Part shown: positions 1 through 8,700 of the stretch, one piece after another | Position numbering within the stretch: position 1 is the first letter of the stretch | Layout: every line of letters begins with the position of its first letter | Program-made: the position numbers and the translations under genes | Notes under the pieces: generated by a model | Database searches by the model: none | Seen by the model: only the letters and a program-made list of their open reading frames with translations | Told to the model about the DNA's origin: nothing | From: CAZCBJ01 sp964496705 | Lineage (GTDB): Bacteria; Chloroflexota; Anaerolineae; Anaerolineales; Anaerolineaceae | Direction of reading: 5' to 3' | Assembly (NCBI GenBank): GCA_964496705.1 | Contig: CAZCBJ010000083.1 | Coordinates: 1-15,696, forward strand | DNA: 15,696 nucleotides

Positions 1-1
1 G

Positions 2-1342
2 CAGCGTGAGGTGGAGTTCTGGCCGCAGGAGAAAGTGGATGAGATGGTGGCTTCGGTTGGTTGGGAGGTGTACCAGGCAGATCACGCCCGGGCCTGTGCG
101 CGCAGCGCAGTGGAGGAGACCGGCATGGGTGTGTATGAAGACAAAGTGCTCAAACACCAAAAGAAAACCCTCGGCACATTGCGCGACCTGCACGGTCTGC
201 GCACGGTGGGAGTGATCGAGGAGAATCGCGAAAAGGGTCTGATCAAGGTGGCCAAGCCGGTGGGCGTGGTGGGGGCGTTGACCCCGGTGACCAACGCATC
301 CTCAACCATCACGGTCAACGGGCTGGCGATTTTGAAATGCCGCAACGCGGTCATCTTTGCGCCGCACCCCTCGGCCAAACGCACCTGTCAGCTCACCTGC
401 GATTTCATGCGCGCCGGGCTGCGCAGGGTGGGTGCGCCGGAAGACCTGGTGCTCAACCTGACCGAGCCTTCCATCGAATTAACGCAGGCCTTGATGATAG
501 AGGTGGACTTGATTGTCGCAACCGGCGGCAGCGCAATGGTCAAGGCAGCTTACTCCAGCGGAACGCCTTCGTATGGGGTGGGAGCGGGAAACTCGGTGAC
601 GGTGGTGGATGAGACCGCTGACCTGGACGACGCAGCCAGGAAGATCTTCCTGAGCAAGACTTTTGACAACGCCACTTCCTGCTCATCGGAAAATTCAGCC
701 GTTATCCTGGCTGAGGTGTTTGACGGGATGCTGTCGCGCTTTCAATCGCACGGCGGATACCTGTGCAGCGCCGCAGAAAAAGCGCTCCTGCGCGAGGCGA
801 TGTGGCCGGACGGGGTGCACCTGAACCGCAAGGTGGCCGGTCAGCCGGCGCGCAAGATCGCCCAGATGGCCGGACTGGCTGTGCCGGAAACCACCACCTT
901 CCTGATAGTGCTGGGCGAGGTGATTGGTGCGCAGGATCCCTTCGCGGGCGAGAAGATTTCGCCGGTGCTGACCCTATGGAAAGTGAAAAATTTTGATGAG
1001 GCCGTGGAAACCGTTCAGGCATTGACCTCCTTCGCCGGGTTGGGCCATTCGTGCGGATTGCACACTACCCGCCATGAGCGCATTTTGGCGCTGGGCGAAC
1101 GGGCGCGGGTCAGCCGGATGATGGTTCGCCAACCGCAGTGTTATGCCAACAGCGGCAACTATGACAACGGCATGCCTTTTTCCTTGACGCTGGGCTGCGG
1201 CACCTGGGGTGGTAACATCACCAGCGAGAACATCCACTGGAAGCATTTTCTCAACATCACCTGGATATCGGTGCCGATTGATCCGCTGGTGCCGGATGAA
1301 CAGCTCATCTTCGGCACACACTGGGAAAAATTTGGAAAGTAG
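2..1342 (+). CDS. CoA-acylating aldehyde dehydrogenase, sulfoacetaldehyde dehydrogenase-like (5' partial)
   Basis: This is the 3' part of an NAD(P)-dependent aldehyde dehydrogenase of the CoA-acylating branch, which converts an aldehyde plus CoA to an acyl-CoA. The frame is open to the window edge. A GTG at 11 could act as a start, but the sequence upstream (QRE before VEFWPQEKVDEM) continues the usual N-terminus of the family, so the gene probably begins some 15-20 codons before the window. Visible marks, counted from the Val at 11, are the nucleotide-binding stretch GVVGALTPVTN (85-95), the catalytic cysteine in ATSCSSENS (Cys224), and the C-terminal block CGTWGGNIT. The motifs VEETGMGVYEDKVLKH and MVRQPQCY look more like acylating sulfoacetaldehyde dehydrogenase (SauS) than EutE/PduP. 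The substrate is inferred only, and acetaldehyde or another short aldehyde remains possible. No microcompartment or sulfonate gene is visible nearby. Confidence 0.9.
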   Translation, partial: QREVEFWPQEKVDEMVASVGWEVYQADHARACARSAVEETGMGVYEDKVLKHQKKTLGTLRDLHGLRTVGVIEENREKGLIKVAKPVGVVGALTPVTNASSTITVNGLAILKCRNAVIFAPHPSAKRTCQLTCDFMRAGLRRVGAPEDLVLNLTEPSIELTQALMIEVDLIVATGGSAMVKAAYSSGTPSYGVGAGNSVTVVDETADLDDAARKIFLSKTFDNATSCSSENSAVILAEVFDGMLSRFQSHGGYLCSAAEKALLREAMWPDGVHLNRKVAGQPARKIAQMAGLAVPETTTFLIVLGEVIGAQDPFAGEKISPVLTLWKVKNFDEAVETVQALTSFAGLGHSCGLHTTRHERILALGERARVSRMMVRQPQCYANSGNYDNGMPFSLTLGCGTWGGNITSENIHWKHFLNITWISVPIDPLVPDEQLIFGTHWEKFGK

Positions 1343-1351
1343 CCCTGGAAA

Positions 1352-1385
1352 GCAAATTCGGTCGGTCCTCACCGACCGAATTTGC
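1352..1385 (+). terminator. Perfect 15-bp hairpin after the dehydrogenase
   Basis: Two perfect 15-nt arms (GCAAATTCGGTCGGT and its reverse complement) enclose a CCTC loop and start 10 nt after the TAG stop. No clean T-run follows, only TATATAATATA. It could therefore be an intrinsic terminator with a weak tail, a 3'-end protecting structure, or a protein-binding palindrome. Confidence 0.6.
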
Positions 1386-1393
1386 TATATAAT
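1383..1393 (+). promoter_or_regulatory. Possible -10 element for the 1465 gene
   Basis: TGCTATATAAT contains a perfect TATAAT at 1388-1393 and a TGC that could act as an extended -10 for the overlapping TATATA. No convincing -35 lies 16-18 bp upstream, where the palindrome arm sits instead. The element would give a leader of about 65 nt before the ATG at 1465. AT-rich sequence alone could produce this match. Confidence 0.3.
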
Positions 1394-1464
1394 ATACCTG
1401 TTTACCTCAAGCTTTTATTCAGAACGATACTTCTCCATCATAGGAATCAAACCTTCGAGGTGTA

Positions 1465-3051
1465 ATGGGTAGCAAACGGTTTCGGGAAGACCTCTTCTTT
1501 GGTCTGTTGTTTTTCACATTTTATCTATTGCTGGGCATCTATCTTTGCCTGGAACGCAATTACCTGCCGTACGATGCGCTGGGGCGCCTGGTCAGCGCAT
1601 GGCTGGTGCTGAATGGCACCGAGATGAAATTGGCGTCGATCGGTTTTGTCTGGCCGCCCATTCCGACATTGTTGGTGATACCGTTCACCGCCATCCCAGC
1701 CCTGGTCACCTCATGGGTGGCGATGGTGATAGTGTCGGCTCTGTTTATGGCGCTGGCGGGGGTGATGGTGGGGCAGATTGCGACGCTTTGCGGGATCGGA
1801 AATGGTTACCGGCGGGTGATCATGACCCTTTTCACGGTCAACCCGTTGATGATCGCATTTGGCGCCAATGGGATGAGCGAGGCGATCCTGATCGCCTGCC
1901 TGACGCTGGCCTGCTATTATCTGATCCGCTTCTGGCGCTCGGACCGCAATACGGATTTGATCTTCACCGCAGGTTTTTTTGGTCTGCTGCCCCTGATCCG
2001 CTACGAATTTGCCGTGCTGTCGGCGTGGAGCGGGGTGCTGATGGTTTTTCTCGCCTGGCGCAATGCGCATAAATTCAGTGTGGAGGAATTTCGTAATTAC
2101 CTGGAAGGCCGTTTGCTGGCCTATGCTTCATTGGCAGTGTACCCGTTGTTTTTATGGGCCATAGCTAACTGGTTCATCATGGGGAATCCGCTGTATTTCC
2201 TGATCAATGACCGCAGCGCGGTGTCGCTGACAGAGATGCAGCTGTCTGCCTACACCACCCTGGTCACCACCCCCTTCATGTCGTTCCGGTTGGTGTTTGG
2301 TGTTTGGATTCTTATTTTTATACTGGGGGCGGCGGCATTTCTGGCGGTGTTTTTCAACGGCTTGCTGCTGCGCCGCTCCGGGTTCCTGTTGGGCATGAGC
2401 GGATTGTGGCTGATGATGCCGCTGGTCCAGATGATTTTGCTCATCCAGCGTTCCAACGTGCCGCTGCTGCGTTATTTCGTGATGAGCGTGCCGCTCGGGG
2501 TGGTGCTGGCATTGGTGGCGGCTGCGGATATGCTGGGCAGGATGAAGGGCCGGCGTTGGGCGCCGCATGTGGTGATGGGGGGCTTCATCCTCCTGTTCGT
2601 TTTATCCAATTTTGGCTCACTCAAACAGTTGAACGAGTACCCTTACCAGAATATGGAGCTGGACACCTGGCGGGCATTAACCACCAGTGAAAAGATTTCC
2701 AACGTCAATATTGAAGACGCGTATGCGGTGGGCAGGAGGCTGGTGGAGGTGATCCCGCCGGGTTCGCGGGTATTGATTGATACCTACCATTTCGGCTTTG
2801 CCATCGAGTTGGGCGCCGGGACGCACGACATCTTCTTGGATTTTACCGATCCAAATTACGATGCGGCTGTGAAAAACCCGCCCGCACACGTGGATTATGT
2901 GATTGTGCCGACCACGTATCAACGCGGTGCTCTTTATGTGATTAACATGGTGCACAAGAAATTACATTCAGAAGGGGCGACCTGGGCGGAACCCATGAAC
3001 GTGCTGCCATCCACCTATCTGGAATGGAAGTTGTTCAAGGTCAAACGCTGA
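1465..3051 (+). CDS. Polytopic membrane protein, GT-C glycosyltransferase-like
   Basis: The 528-aa protein has about ten hydrophobic segments through residue ~400, followed by a soluble C-terminal domain (~405-528). After the first membrane helix comes an acidic loop, YLPYDALGR (Asp37), then a VWPPIP motif. This layout is typical of GT-C enzymes, which use polyprenyl-phosphate sugars on the outer face of the membrane, with an Asp in the first outer loop. The soluble tail has alternating strands and helices (PPGSRVLIDTYHF, HVDYVIVPTTY), as in other GT-C-like proteins. GAGG lies 4 nt before the ATG at 1465, which supports this start. A flippase-like gene follows directly. The specific sugar donor and acceptor cannot be read from the sequence, and a non-enzymatic membrane protein is possible. 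The fold assignment is moderate; the membrane topology is clear. Confidence 0.7.
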   Translation: MGSKRFREDLFFGLLFFTFYLLLGIYLCLERNYLPYDALGRLVSAWLVLNGTEMKLASIGFVWPPIPTLLVIPFTAIPALVTSWVAMVIVSALFMALAGVMVGQIATLCGIGNGYRRVIMTLFTVNPLMIAFGANGMSEAILIACLTLACYYLIRFWRSDRNTDLIFTAGFFGLLPLIRYEFAVLSAWSGVLMVFLAWRNAHKFSVEEFRNYLEGRLLAYASLAVYPLFLWAIANWFIMGNPLYFLINDRSAVSLTEMQLSAYTTLVTTPFMSFRLVFGVWILIFILGAAAFLAVFFNGLLLRRSGFLLGMSGLWLMMPLVQMILLIQRSNVPLLRYFVMSVPLGVVLALVAAADMLGRMKGRRWAPHVVMGGFILLFVLSNFGSLKQLNEYPYQNMELDTWRALTTSEKISNVNIEDAYAVGRRLVEVIPPGSRVLIDTYHFGFAIELGAGTHDIFLDFTDPNYDAAVKNPPAHVDYVIVPTTYQRGALYVINMVHKKLHSEGATWAEPMNVLPSTYLEWKLFKVKR

Positions 3052-3125
3052 GCGAGATCGCTGCCCGGCTGCCATCCTTTGGGTTGGGAAATCTTGCATT
3101 GAAAATAAGCACGTTGAAGACCAAG

Positions 3126-4082
3126 ATGCAAAACTGGCTGACTCCGCCAGTGATCCGGGTTCTGCGAGCGTTGTTGATTGTGCTGCTGCTGTTGCCGGTG
3201 CTGGCAGCCCTATACCGGCAATGGATGCAGGTGCGCGATATCCTCAGCCGGATGGAGTGGACGGGGTTGCTGTCCAGTCTGGGGGTGCTTATGCTGAGCC
3301 AGCCGCTGATGGGATTAATCTCCTGGCAGATTTTGCGCGGACTCAACCAGTTTTTCTCTTTTATCCGCATCAGCGCGTTATATTTCGTCTCTCAGGCGGC
3401 CAAGTATCTGCCCGGTGGAATATGGGCGTTCCCTGGCAGGGTGATTGCCTACCAATCGGAGGGGGTGGAAAAGCTGGCATCTTTTATCAGCCTGGTGCAG
3501 GAGGTGGGGGCGCTTTTCTTCGGCGCGGCTGCGGTGGGGGCGGTTGGGTTGGGGGTGGGACTGCGTATTCCGCCGTGGATGAGCGCAGCCATTCTGGCAG
3601 GCATCGGATTGGGGGCAGCCGGCATGTTGGTTGCTCAACTGCCAGTCACTTTCCGGCTAGCGGCGCGCTTGAAGCTGGTCAATCCGCAGCTGCCGGAGTT
3701 GATGGAGGCGCAGGGGTACTGCCTGAACTATCGTATGCTGCCGGCGGCTTTTCTGGTCAGCGTTGTGTTTTGGCTGCTGGTTGGGTGGGGATTCCGTTTT
3801 CTGGCCCTGGCGGTCGCGCCCGGCGCTGTGGTGATGAGTGTTCTGCAGGCTGCCGGTCTGTTTTCACTGGCCTGGTGCGCGGGGTTTGTGATTGTGATCG
3901 CGCCGTCTGGGATCGGGGTGCGCGAAACGGCGTTGGCTGCGCTGTTGAGCGGGTATATGACCCCGGCTGAAGCGCTGAGTGTCGCGCTAGTGGCGCGGCT
4001 GTGGTGGATGGCGGGTGAGTTCGGCTTTATCGGCCTGGCTCTGGTATGGCTTTCAGGCCGTCACAAAAGCCACAAGAACTGA
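3126..4082 (+). CDS. UPF0104 / LPG-synthase-type transmembrane (flippase-like) protein
   Basis: The 318-aa integral membrane protein has about eight helices. It matches the transmembrane family shared by lysylphosphatidylglycerol synthase and UPF0104 flippase-like proteins. Family marks are AAKYLPGGIWAFPGR (91-105) and APSGIGVRE (259-267), the usual PGG...GR and P-GIG-RE signatures. Such proteins are thought to move or modify lipids or lipid-linked sugars, but the role here is unknown. The ATG at 3126 was chosen because it starts just before the first helix and gives a typical family length. The frame is open further back to an ATG at 3024, inside the end of the preceding gene. That start would add 34 polar residues and has no ribosome site; several TTG/ATG alternatives lie between. 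The gene probably forms a two-gene unit with the GT-C-like gene. Its stop is 3 bp from the stop of the opposing deacetylase gene. Confidence 0.8.
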   Translation: MQNWLTPPVIRVLRALLIVLLLLPVLAALYRQWMQVRDILSRMEWTGLLSSLGVLMLSQPLMGLISWQILRGLNQFFSFIRISALYFVSQAAKYLPGGIWAFPGRVIAYQSEGVEKLASFISLVQEVGALFFGAAAVGAVGLGVGLRIPPWMSAAILAGIGLGAAGMLVAQLPVTFRLAARLKLVNPQLPELMEAQGYCLNYRMLPAAFLVSVVFWLLVGWGFRFLALAVAPGAVVMSVLQAAGLFSLAWCAGFVIVIAPSGIGVRETALAALLSGYMTPAEALSVALVARLWWMAGEFGFIGLALVWLSGRHKSHKN

Positions 4083-4085
4083 GCC

Positions 4086-5789
4086 TTACTCGCTCACCCA
4101 CACCCGAATCTGGTACGCAAAATAGGCCTGCTCGTCGCTCCTACCGCCCATGGGCGCATAGAGGTAAGGGTAAGGTGTGGCCTGGTCTGGAACCTGCATG
4201 GCGATTCGGTATTTGACCCATTGGTTCAGCGCCGCGCCTTGCGCAGCGCGGATGGTCAGACGGTAGGTTTGTTCACCGGCAAGAAAGGCGGATTCGGTTG
4301 CTTCGTACATCACATAAGACGATGCCTGGCAGGGCGCATTGCATCCGCGAATCTGAATCTGACTGCCAGCCGGATAAGACCGCCAATTGTCCTGGGGGTT
4401 GGCAGCGGTCACTTCCAGGCCGGGGGAGAGGCTGACGGTCAAGATCATCTGCCCGGCTGGCAGACCGCTGTTGGCAACGCTGAAAGTGATTTCCTGTTCC
4501 TCGCCAGGTTTCAGGGATATATCCTGGGCGCTGGCTTTCACCGAGATGGGAGATTTGAGAATGGTGAATGCGGGGATGTATTCGGAGCGATAGTAATTGA
4601 CCATGTAAGATTTATCATAGGCATACAGGGCAGCCTCCAGGGGTTGGTCCACCTGGCTTTCGGGGACGGTCATGGTGAAGTTGATTTTATTGTCCCCCCG
4701 GCGCATCGGCTTGAGGCGCCTGTCTGCCGAGGGTATGCGGGTATGACTGTCGTAGATCAGCGTCTCGCCTGAGCGCAGCAGCAGGGTACCGACCACATTG
4801 GCAGCCTGGCCCCAGTTGGAAGCGCTCATGCGGATGTAAACATCTTCGCCAGGGTAGAAGCGCATCCGCCGCGACCCCCAGGCATCAAAGAATTCAACTT
4901 TTTTAAGAGAGATGTTGGGCAGCGGAAAATCAAGGTCAAAGATGCGCAGGATGGACATGGCGGGGTTGTTGGGGTCCAGGTCAAAGCTGAGCAAATTTTC
5001 CATCTCATGGCGCGGCAGAGCCCAGATGTCTGATCTGGCGGGGTTGGCAATTTCCTCGGACCGGTAAAAAGCGACCGCGGCTCGATAATTGGCCTGGACA
5101 TATTTCTGCACATTTTCATCATCTGCGCCAATGCCAAAGGGATAGGCGAACACATCCACAGGCACGCCCGGCATGGCTGCCTGGATCATCCGGCGGGAAT
5201 TAACAATTTGCTGCATTTTCAAGGTCTCGCCCATCTCGGTCAGAACGCGGTGGTTGAGGGTATGCGAACCCATCTCAAAGCCGCTGGCTGCCAGCTCGTT
5301 GAGCTGCGCCCAGCTCATGTAATTGATCACCAGTTCTTCGGCTTTCTCTCCGCTGGCTCTGACAAGCTCAGCTTTCAGACCGACATAGTTGCTGATGATG
5401 AAGAAGGTGGCGGTCATGTTGCGCGCTTTTAGCTCAGGCACAGCGTAGGTGTAAAGGTCCGCGCTGCAATCATCAAAGGTCAGGATCACCGGGCGGGGTG
5501 GGGGAACGGCTTTGCCTTCGCGGTAATCGAGGAAGTCCTTGAAGCTGACGGTTGTGTATCCATAGGCCTGCAGCAAATCCAACTGCCGTCGGAATTGCTC
5601 GAGCGAGACGTGCCATTTGCTTTTCGCGGTCAAATCCACTTTGTGGTAGCTGAGGATGGGAATGTCTATATCGATCGGCTCGCTCTGCGGCTGAGCTGCG
5701 GCCCGGGCAGGATGGGTACCCGGGATTACAGCGCTTAATAAAACAGTCATGAAGATCAGGAGAGGCGCGAAGAGTTTATTGGCTCTCAT
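4086..5789 (-). CDS. Exported polysaccharide deacetylase (CE4/NodB) with beta-rich C-terminal modules
   Basis: The 567-aa protein begins with a signal peptide (1-31, cleavage near PARA|AAQ). A NodB/CE4 deacetylase domain follows (~42-290), then two beta-strand-rich segments (~300-400 and ~410-530) resembling Ig-like or CARDB-type modules. Catalytic residues are intact: TFDD (Asp106 as base, Asp107 as metal ligand), HTLNH (His176 and His180 as metal ligands) and FAYPFG (214-219). It should remove N-acetyl groups from a glycan outside the membrane. It has no second membrane anchor, so it is secreted or held by its C-terminal modules. AAGGA stands 9 nt before the chosen ATG at 5789; the frame is open to 5834 but those codons lie inside the synthase gene. 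The gene overlaps the end of the synthase gene by 14 bp, so the two are translationally linked. It is the last gene of the operon, and no terminator is visible before the convergent gene. Confidence 0.9.
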   Translation of the reverse strand: MRANKLFAPLLIFMTVLLSAVIPGTHPARAAAQPQSEPIDIDIPILSYHKVDLTAKSKWHVSLEQFRRQLDLLQAYGYTTVSFKDFLDYREGKAVPPPRPVILTFDDCSADLYTYAVPELKARNMTATFFIISNYVGLKAELVRASGEKAEELVINYMSWAQLNELAASGFEMGSHTLNHRVLTEMGETLKMQQIVNSRRMIQAAMPGVPVDVFAYPFGIGADDENVQKYVQANYRAAVAFYRSEEIANPARSDIWALPRHEMENLLSFDLDPNNPAMSILRIFDLDFPLPNISLKKVEFFDAWGSRRMRFYPGEDVYIRMSASNWGQAANVVGTLLLRSGETLIYDSHTRIPSADRRLKPMRRGDNKINFTMTVPESQVDQPLEAALYAYDKSYMVNYYRSEYIPAFTILKSPISVKASAQDISLKPGEEQEITFSVANSGLPAGQMILTVSLSPGLEVTAANPQDNWRSYPAGSQIQIRGCNAPCQASSYVMYEATESAFLAGEQTYRLTIRAAQGAALNQWVKYRIAMQVPDQATPYPYLYAPMGGRSDEQAYFAYQIRVWVSE

Positions 5790-8700
5790 CTTGTGTTCCT
5801 TGGGTCCGGGATGAGGCTGCCTGTATCTGTCCAAGGTGCAGGCCGTGTTGGGTCTTTTCCCAGTAATGCGGCTGGGTGATCAACTGGAAAAAGCCTTTCC
5901 ATGCGGCCACGCTGGCCAGCCCCCAGTAAATGGGGCTGAGCAGAGCGTGTTTGACCATGTCATAATAGCCGCGGCGCAGGGCGCCGGCAACATTCATGTA
6001 GGTGAAAGCAAAGTTCCCAATAAAAAGACAGAAAGCGCCGAAGAAATAGATGATCCCGGGGAAGATAATGTTGATGAAAGGGAATTGACGCCAGAACCAC
6101 AGGGTGGTCATGATCCAGTAGATTGGGTTGAGCAGCACAGCCACAAAAGCCCCGCCCACGGTGAATTGGAAGCCCCAGAATCCTCTCCAGCCAGTTTCGC
6201 GCCACAGGCGTATTGGATGGCGCATGTGAACCAGCCAGGTTTGAATGTAGCCTTTGATCCAGCGCGAGCGCTGGCGGATCCAGTTGTAAATCTGGCTGTT
6301 GGCTTCCTCATAGGTGGTGCTGTCGATGATGGCGGTCTTATAACCGCGTTTGTAGAGGCGGATTCCCAAGTCTGCATCCTCGGTGACATTGTAGGGATCC
6401 CAAGCGCCTGCGTCAATCAGGGCCGCGGTGCGGAAATGATTCGAGGTTCCGCCCAGCGGGATGGGCGCGCCGCTGGCATCCAGCCCGGGCAGGAACAGGT
6501 CGAACCACATCGAATATTCGACGGTGAACCAGCGGGTCAGCAGGTTCTGACGCTGGTTGTAATAATTCAACTTGGATTGGATGCACACCACATCGGGTGA
6601 GACTTTGCCGAATGCAATGACAATTTTCTTTAACTGGTCGGGATCGGGCAGATCTTCGGCGTCGAAGATGACGATGTATTCGCCGCGAGCGTGGATCAGA
6701 CCATAATTGCAGGCTTTGGGTTTGGTCTTGGGCTGACCGTATGGCACCACAATCCCATGGAAATGGGCGGGCGGATTCCAGTCATGGAAGGCCTGGATGG
6801 TTTCCTGATCGTCCTCTTCCATGAGGATCTTGATATCCAGTTTGCTTTTGGGGTAATCCAGCCGCTCGAGAGCGTTCAGCAAGCCCGGCAGCACATCCGC
6901 TTCGCGGTAGACGGGGATCAGGATGGTGTACACAGGCAGATCGGCGTCTTTCAGGCTGGCAACCTCTTCGGGGGTCACCTCAACCTCCAGGTTGCGAGAG
7001 AGAGCGCGGTAGATCAGGTAGAAGCGGTATGCCGAGAACACCAGATAGAATGTGGAAATAATCGCGTTGATCACGATCAGGTAATTCCAGGCGTCCACAA
7101 ACAACCAGATGATGGAGATGAGCGCCAGAGCGATGAGGAAAATGATTTGACCGCGGCTCAGCACACGGAAGGCTGAATCCTCAGGCGAACGCTCGAGCAG
7201 CTCGGAGATGCTGCGGTCGAGAAAATCTTGCCGATATACCTGTTCGAGCGCCTCATCGAAGTCTTTTTCGGTGATCAGGATGAAGTCGGGCGTGCCGCCT
7301 AAATGTTCGCGGGCGAATTGCAGAGCCTGTTCATCATAGGGATCAACGATGGCTACGCTGACCTGCCCGGCGTGTTCCCGCACTGGCAGCAACCCGAAGC
7401 GGCGGGCGGTGTCAGGCTGGATGAGCCGCGCAGCTTGATGGTCAATGTCCAATTCAGCCAGGGGGTGGAAAGGAATGGCGGATTGCCGGGAAAGCTGTTC
7501 ATAGAGCTGTTCCCAGGTGATAAGGCGCAGGCTGATCAATGCTCTGCCCAGGCGCACGCCGGTGCGCCGCGCGTAATCCAAAGCGCGGTTTAGTTCCGGG
7601 CGGGAGATGATTCCCTCCAGCAGTAAATGTGTGCCCAGATTGCGCCTGCCCAAATTGCGCTGGACGGCCTCATTCAATTCATGGCGCGTGACCATGACCG
7701 GGATGATCTTACGCTCAAGAGAGGCAGACAGTTCATCCAATGCAGGTTGGAAAAGGGGGTCAGCGAAGGCCACCACCACATCCCCGCCCTCAAAACGGAC
7801 GGGCAGGGCCGAAAGGCGATCGGCAGTCTCGAAGGACACGAGTCGGGCGGCTTGCGGATCAACCGGGTCCTGGGTGATGGTGCGCCTGACCATTTGACCG
7901 ATGGGATCCACCATCTCAACCTCCCGCTCGGTCAGTTGCAGGTCGAGGGTGTTGATATGGTGATGTTCGGCGGTGAATCGGGCGACTTCAATTTCCAGGC
8001 GCCCGCTGGCGCGGCAAACAGCCTGATCGAGCGGCACTTTTTCATCCTCGAAAATGGAAAGCGCGAGGGCTGCCGCAGCCTGGGTTAGAAAACCAGCGTC
8101 CAGCATGCGGGCGATGAAGATGTGTGCTTCCTGGCTGCGCAGCGAGTCAGATGTGGCTCCCACCAGCCGCTCGAGTACCGCGAGAACCACTTTGCGCGGG
8201 GCGATCAGCGGGATGACCTGCTTGCCGCTGACCTGCTGAATGGCGTGCAGACCGCGCACATCAAATGGATCAGCCACGGCCAGCCAGAGAGCATCTGCAG
8301 TCGTCCACAGTGGGATGATACGATGCTCGAGGAGCAAGGCGGCCGGCAGGCGGGTGATCAAATCTTCATCCAGCCGGGCATGGTCGAGCCGCAGGTTGGG
8401 GATGCCAGTCTGCAGCGAGAGCATCTCGGCCAGGTCAATGTCGTCCAGGTACCCGCTGTTCACCAATTGTTCGCCCAAGTAGCGTTCGCTGGCGGCAGCT
8501 TTTTGCAGCGCTTCCTGCAACTGATCCGGTGAGATCACCCCCAGCAAGCGCATCAAGCTGCCCAACAGCGGAACAGATGCCAGCGATTTTTGACCTTGCG
8601 GGCCGTACAGCTCGTTCTGACGGGCAGATACCTCGTCCTGATCCATCAATCGCGCCTGGACTTGTAGACCGGTGAGGCGGGCTGCCAACCGGCTCAGCGC

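Noticed and set aside
1374..1388. 15-mer GACCGAATTTGCTAT also present at 14913-14927
   Set aside because: The second copy encodes part of the conserved DHSKFGQ motif of the DeoR-family protein, so coding constraint and chance explain it better than a shared regulatory site.
5776..5834. Upstream ATG at 5834 as start of the deacetylase
   Set aside because: It would add 15 polar residues before a clear signal peptide and lacks a ribosome site, whereas the ATG at 5789 has AAGGA at the right distance.
5836..6600. 254-codon + strand frame inside the synthase gene
   Set aside because: It is antisense to the catalytic GT2 motifs, which are intact; the frame has no family signature.
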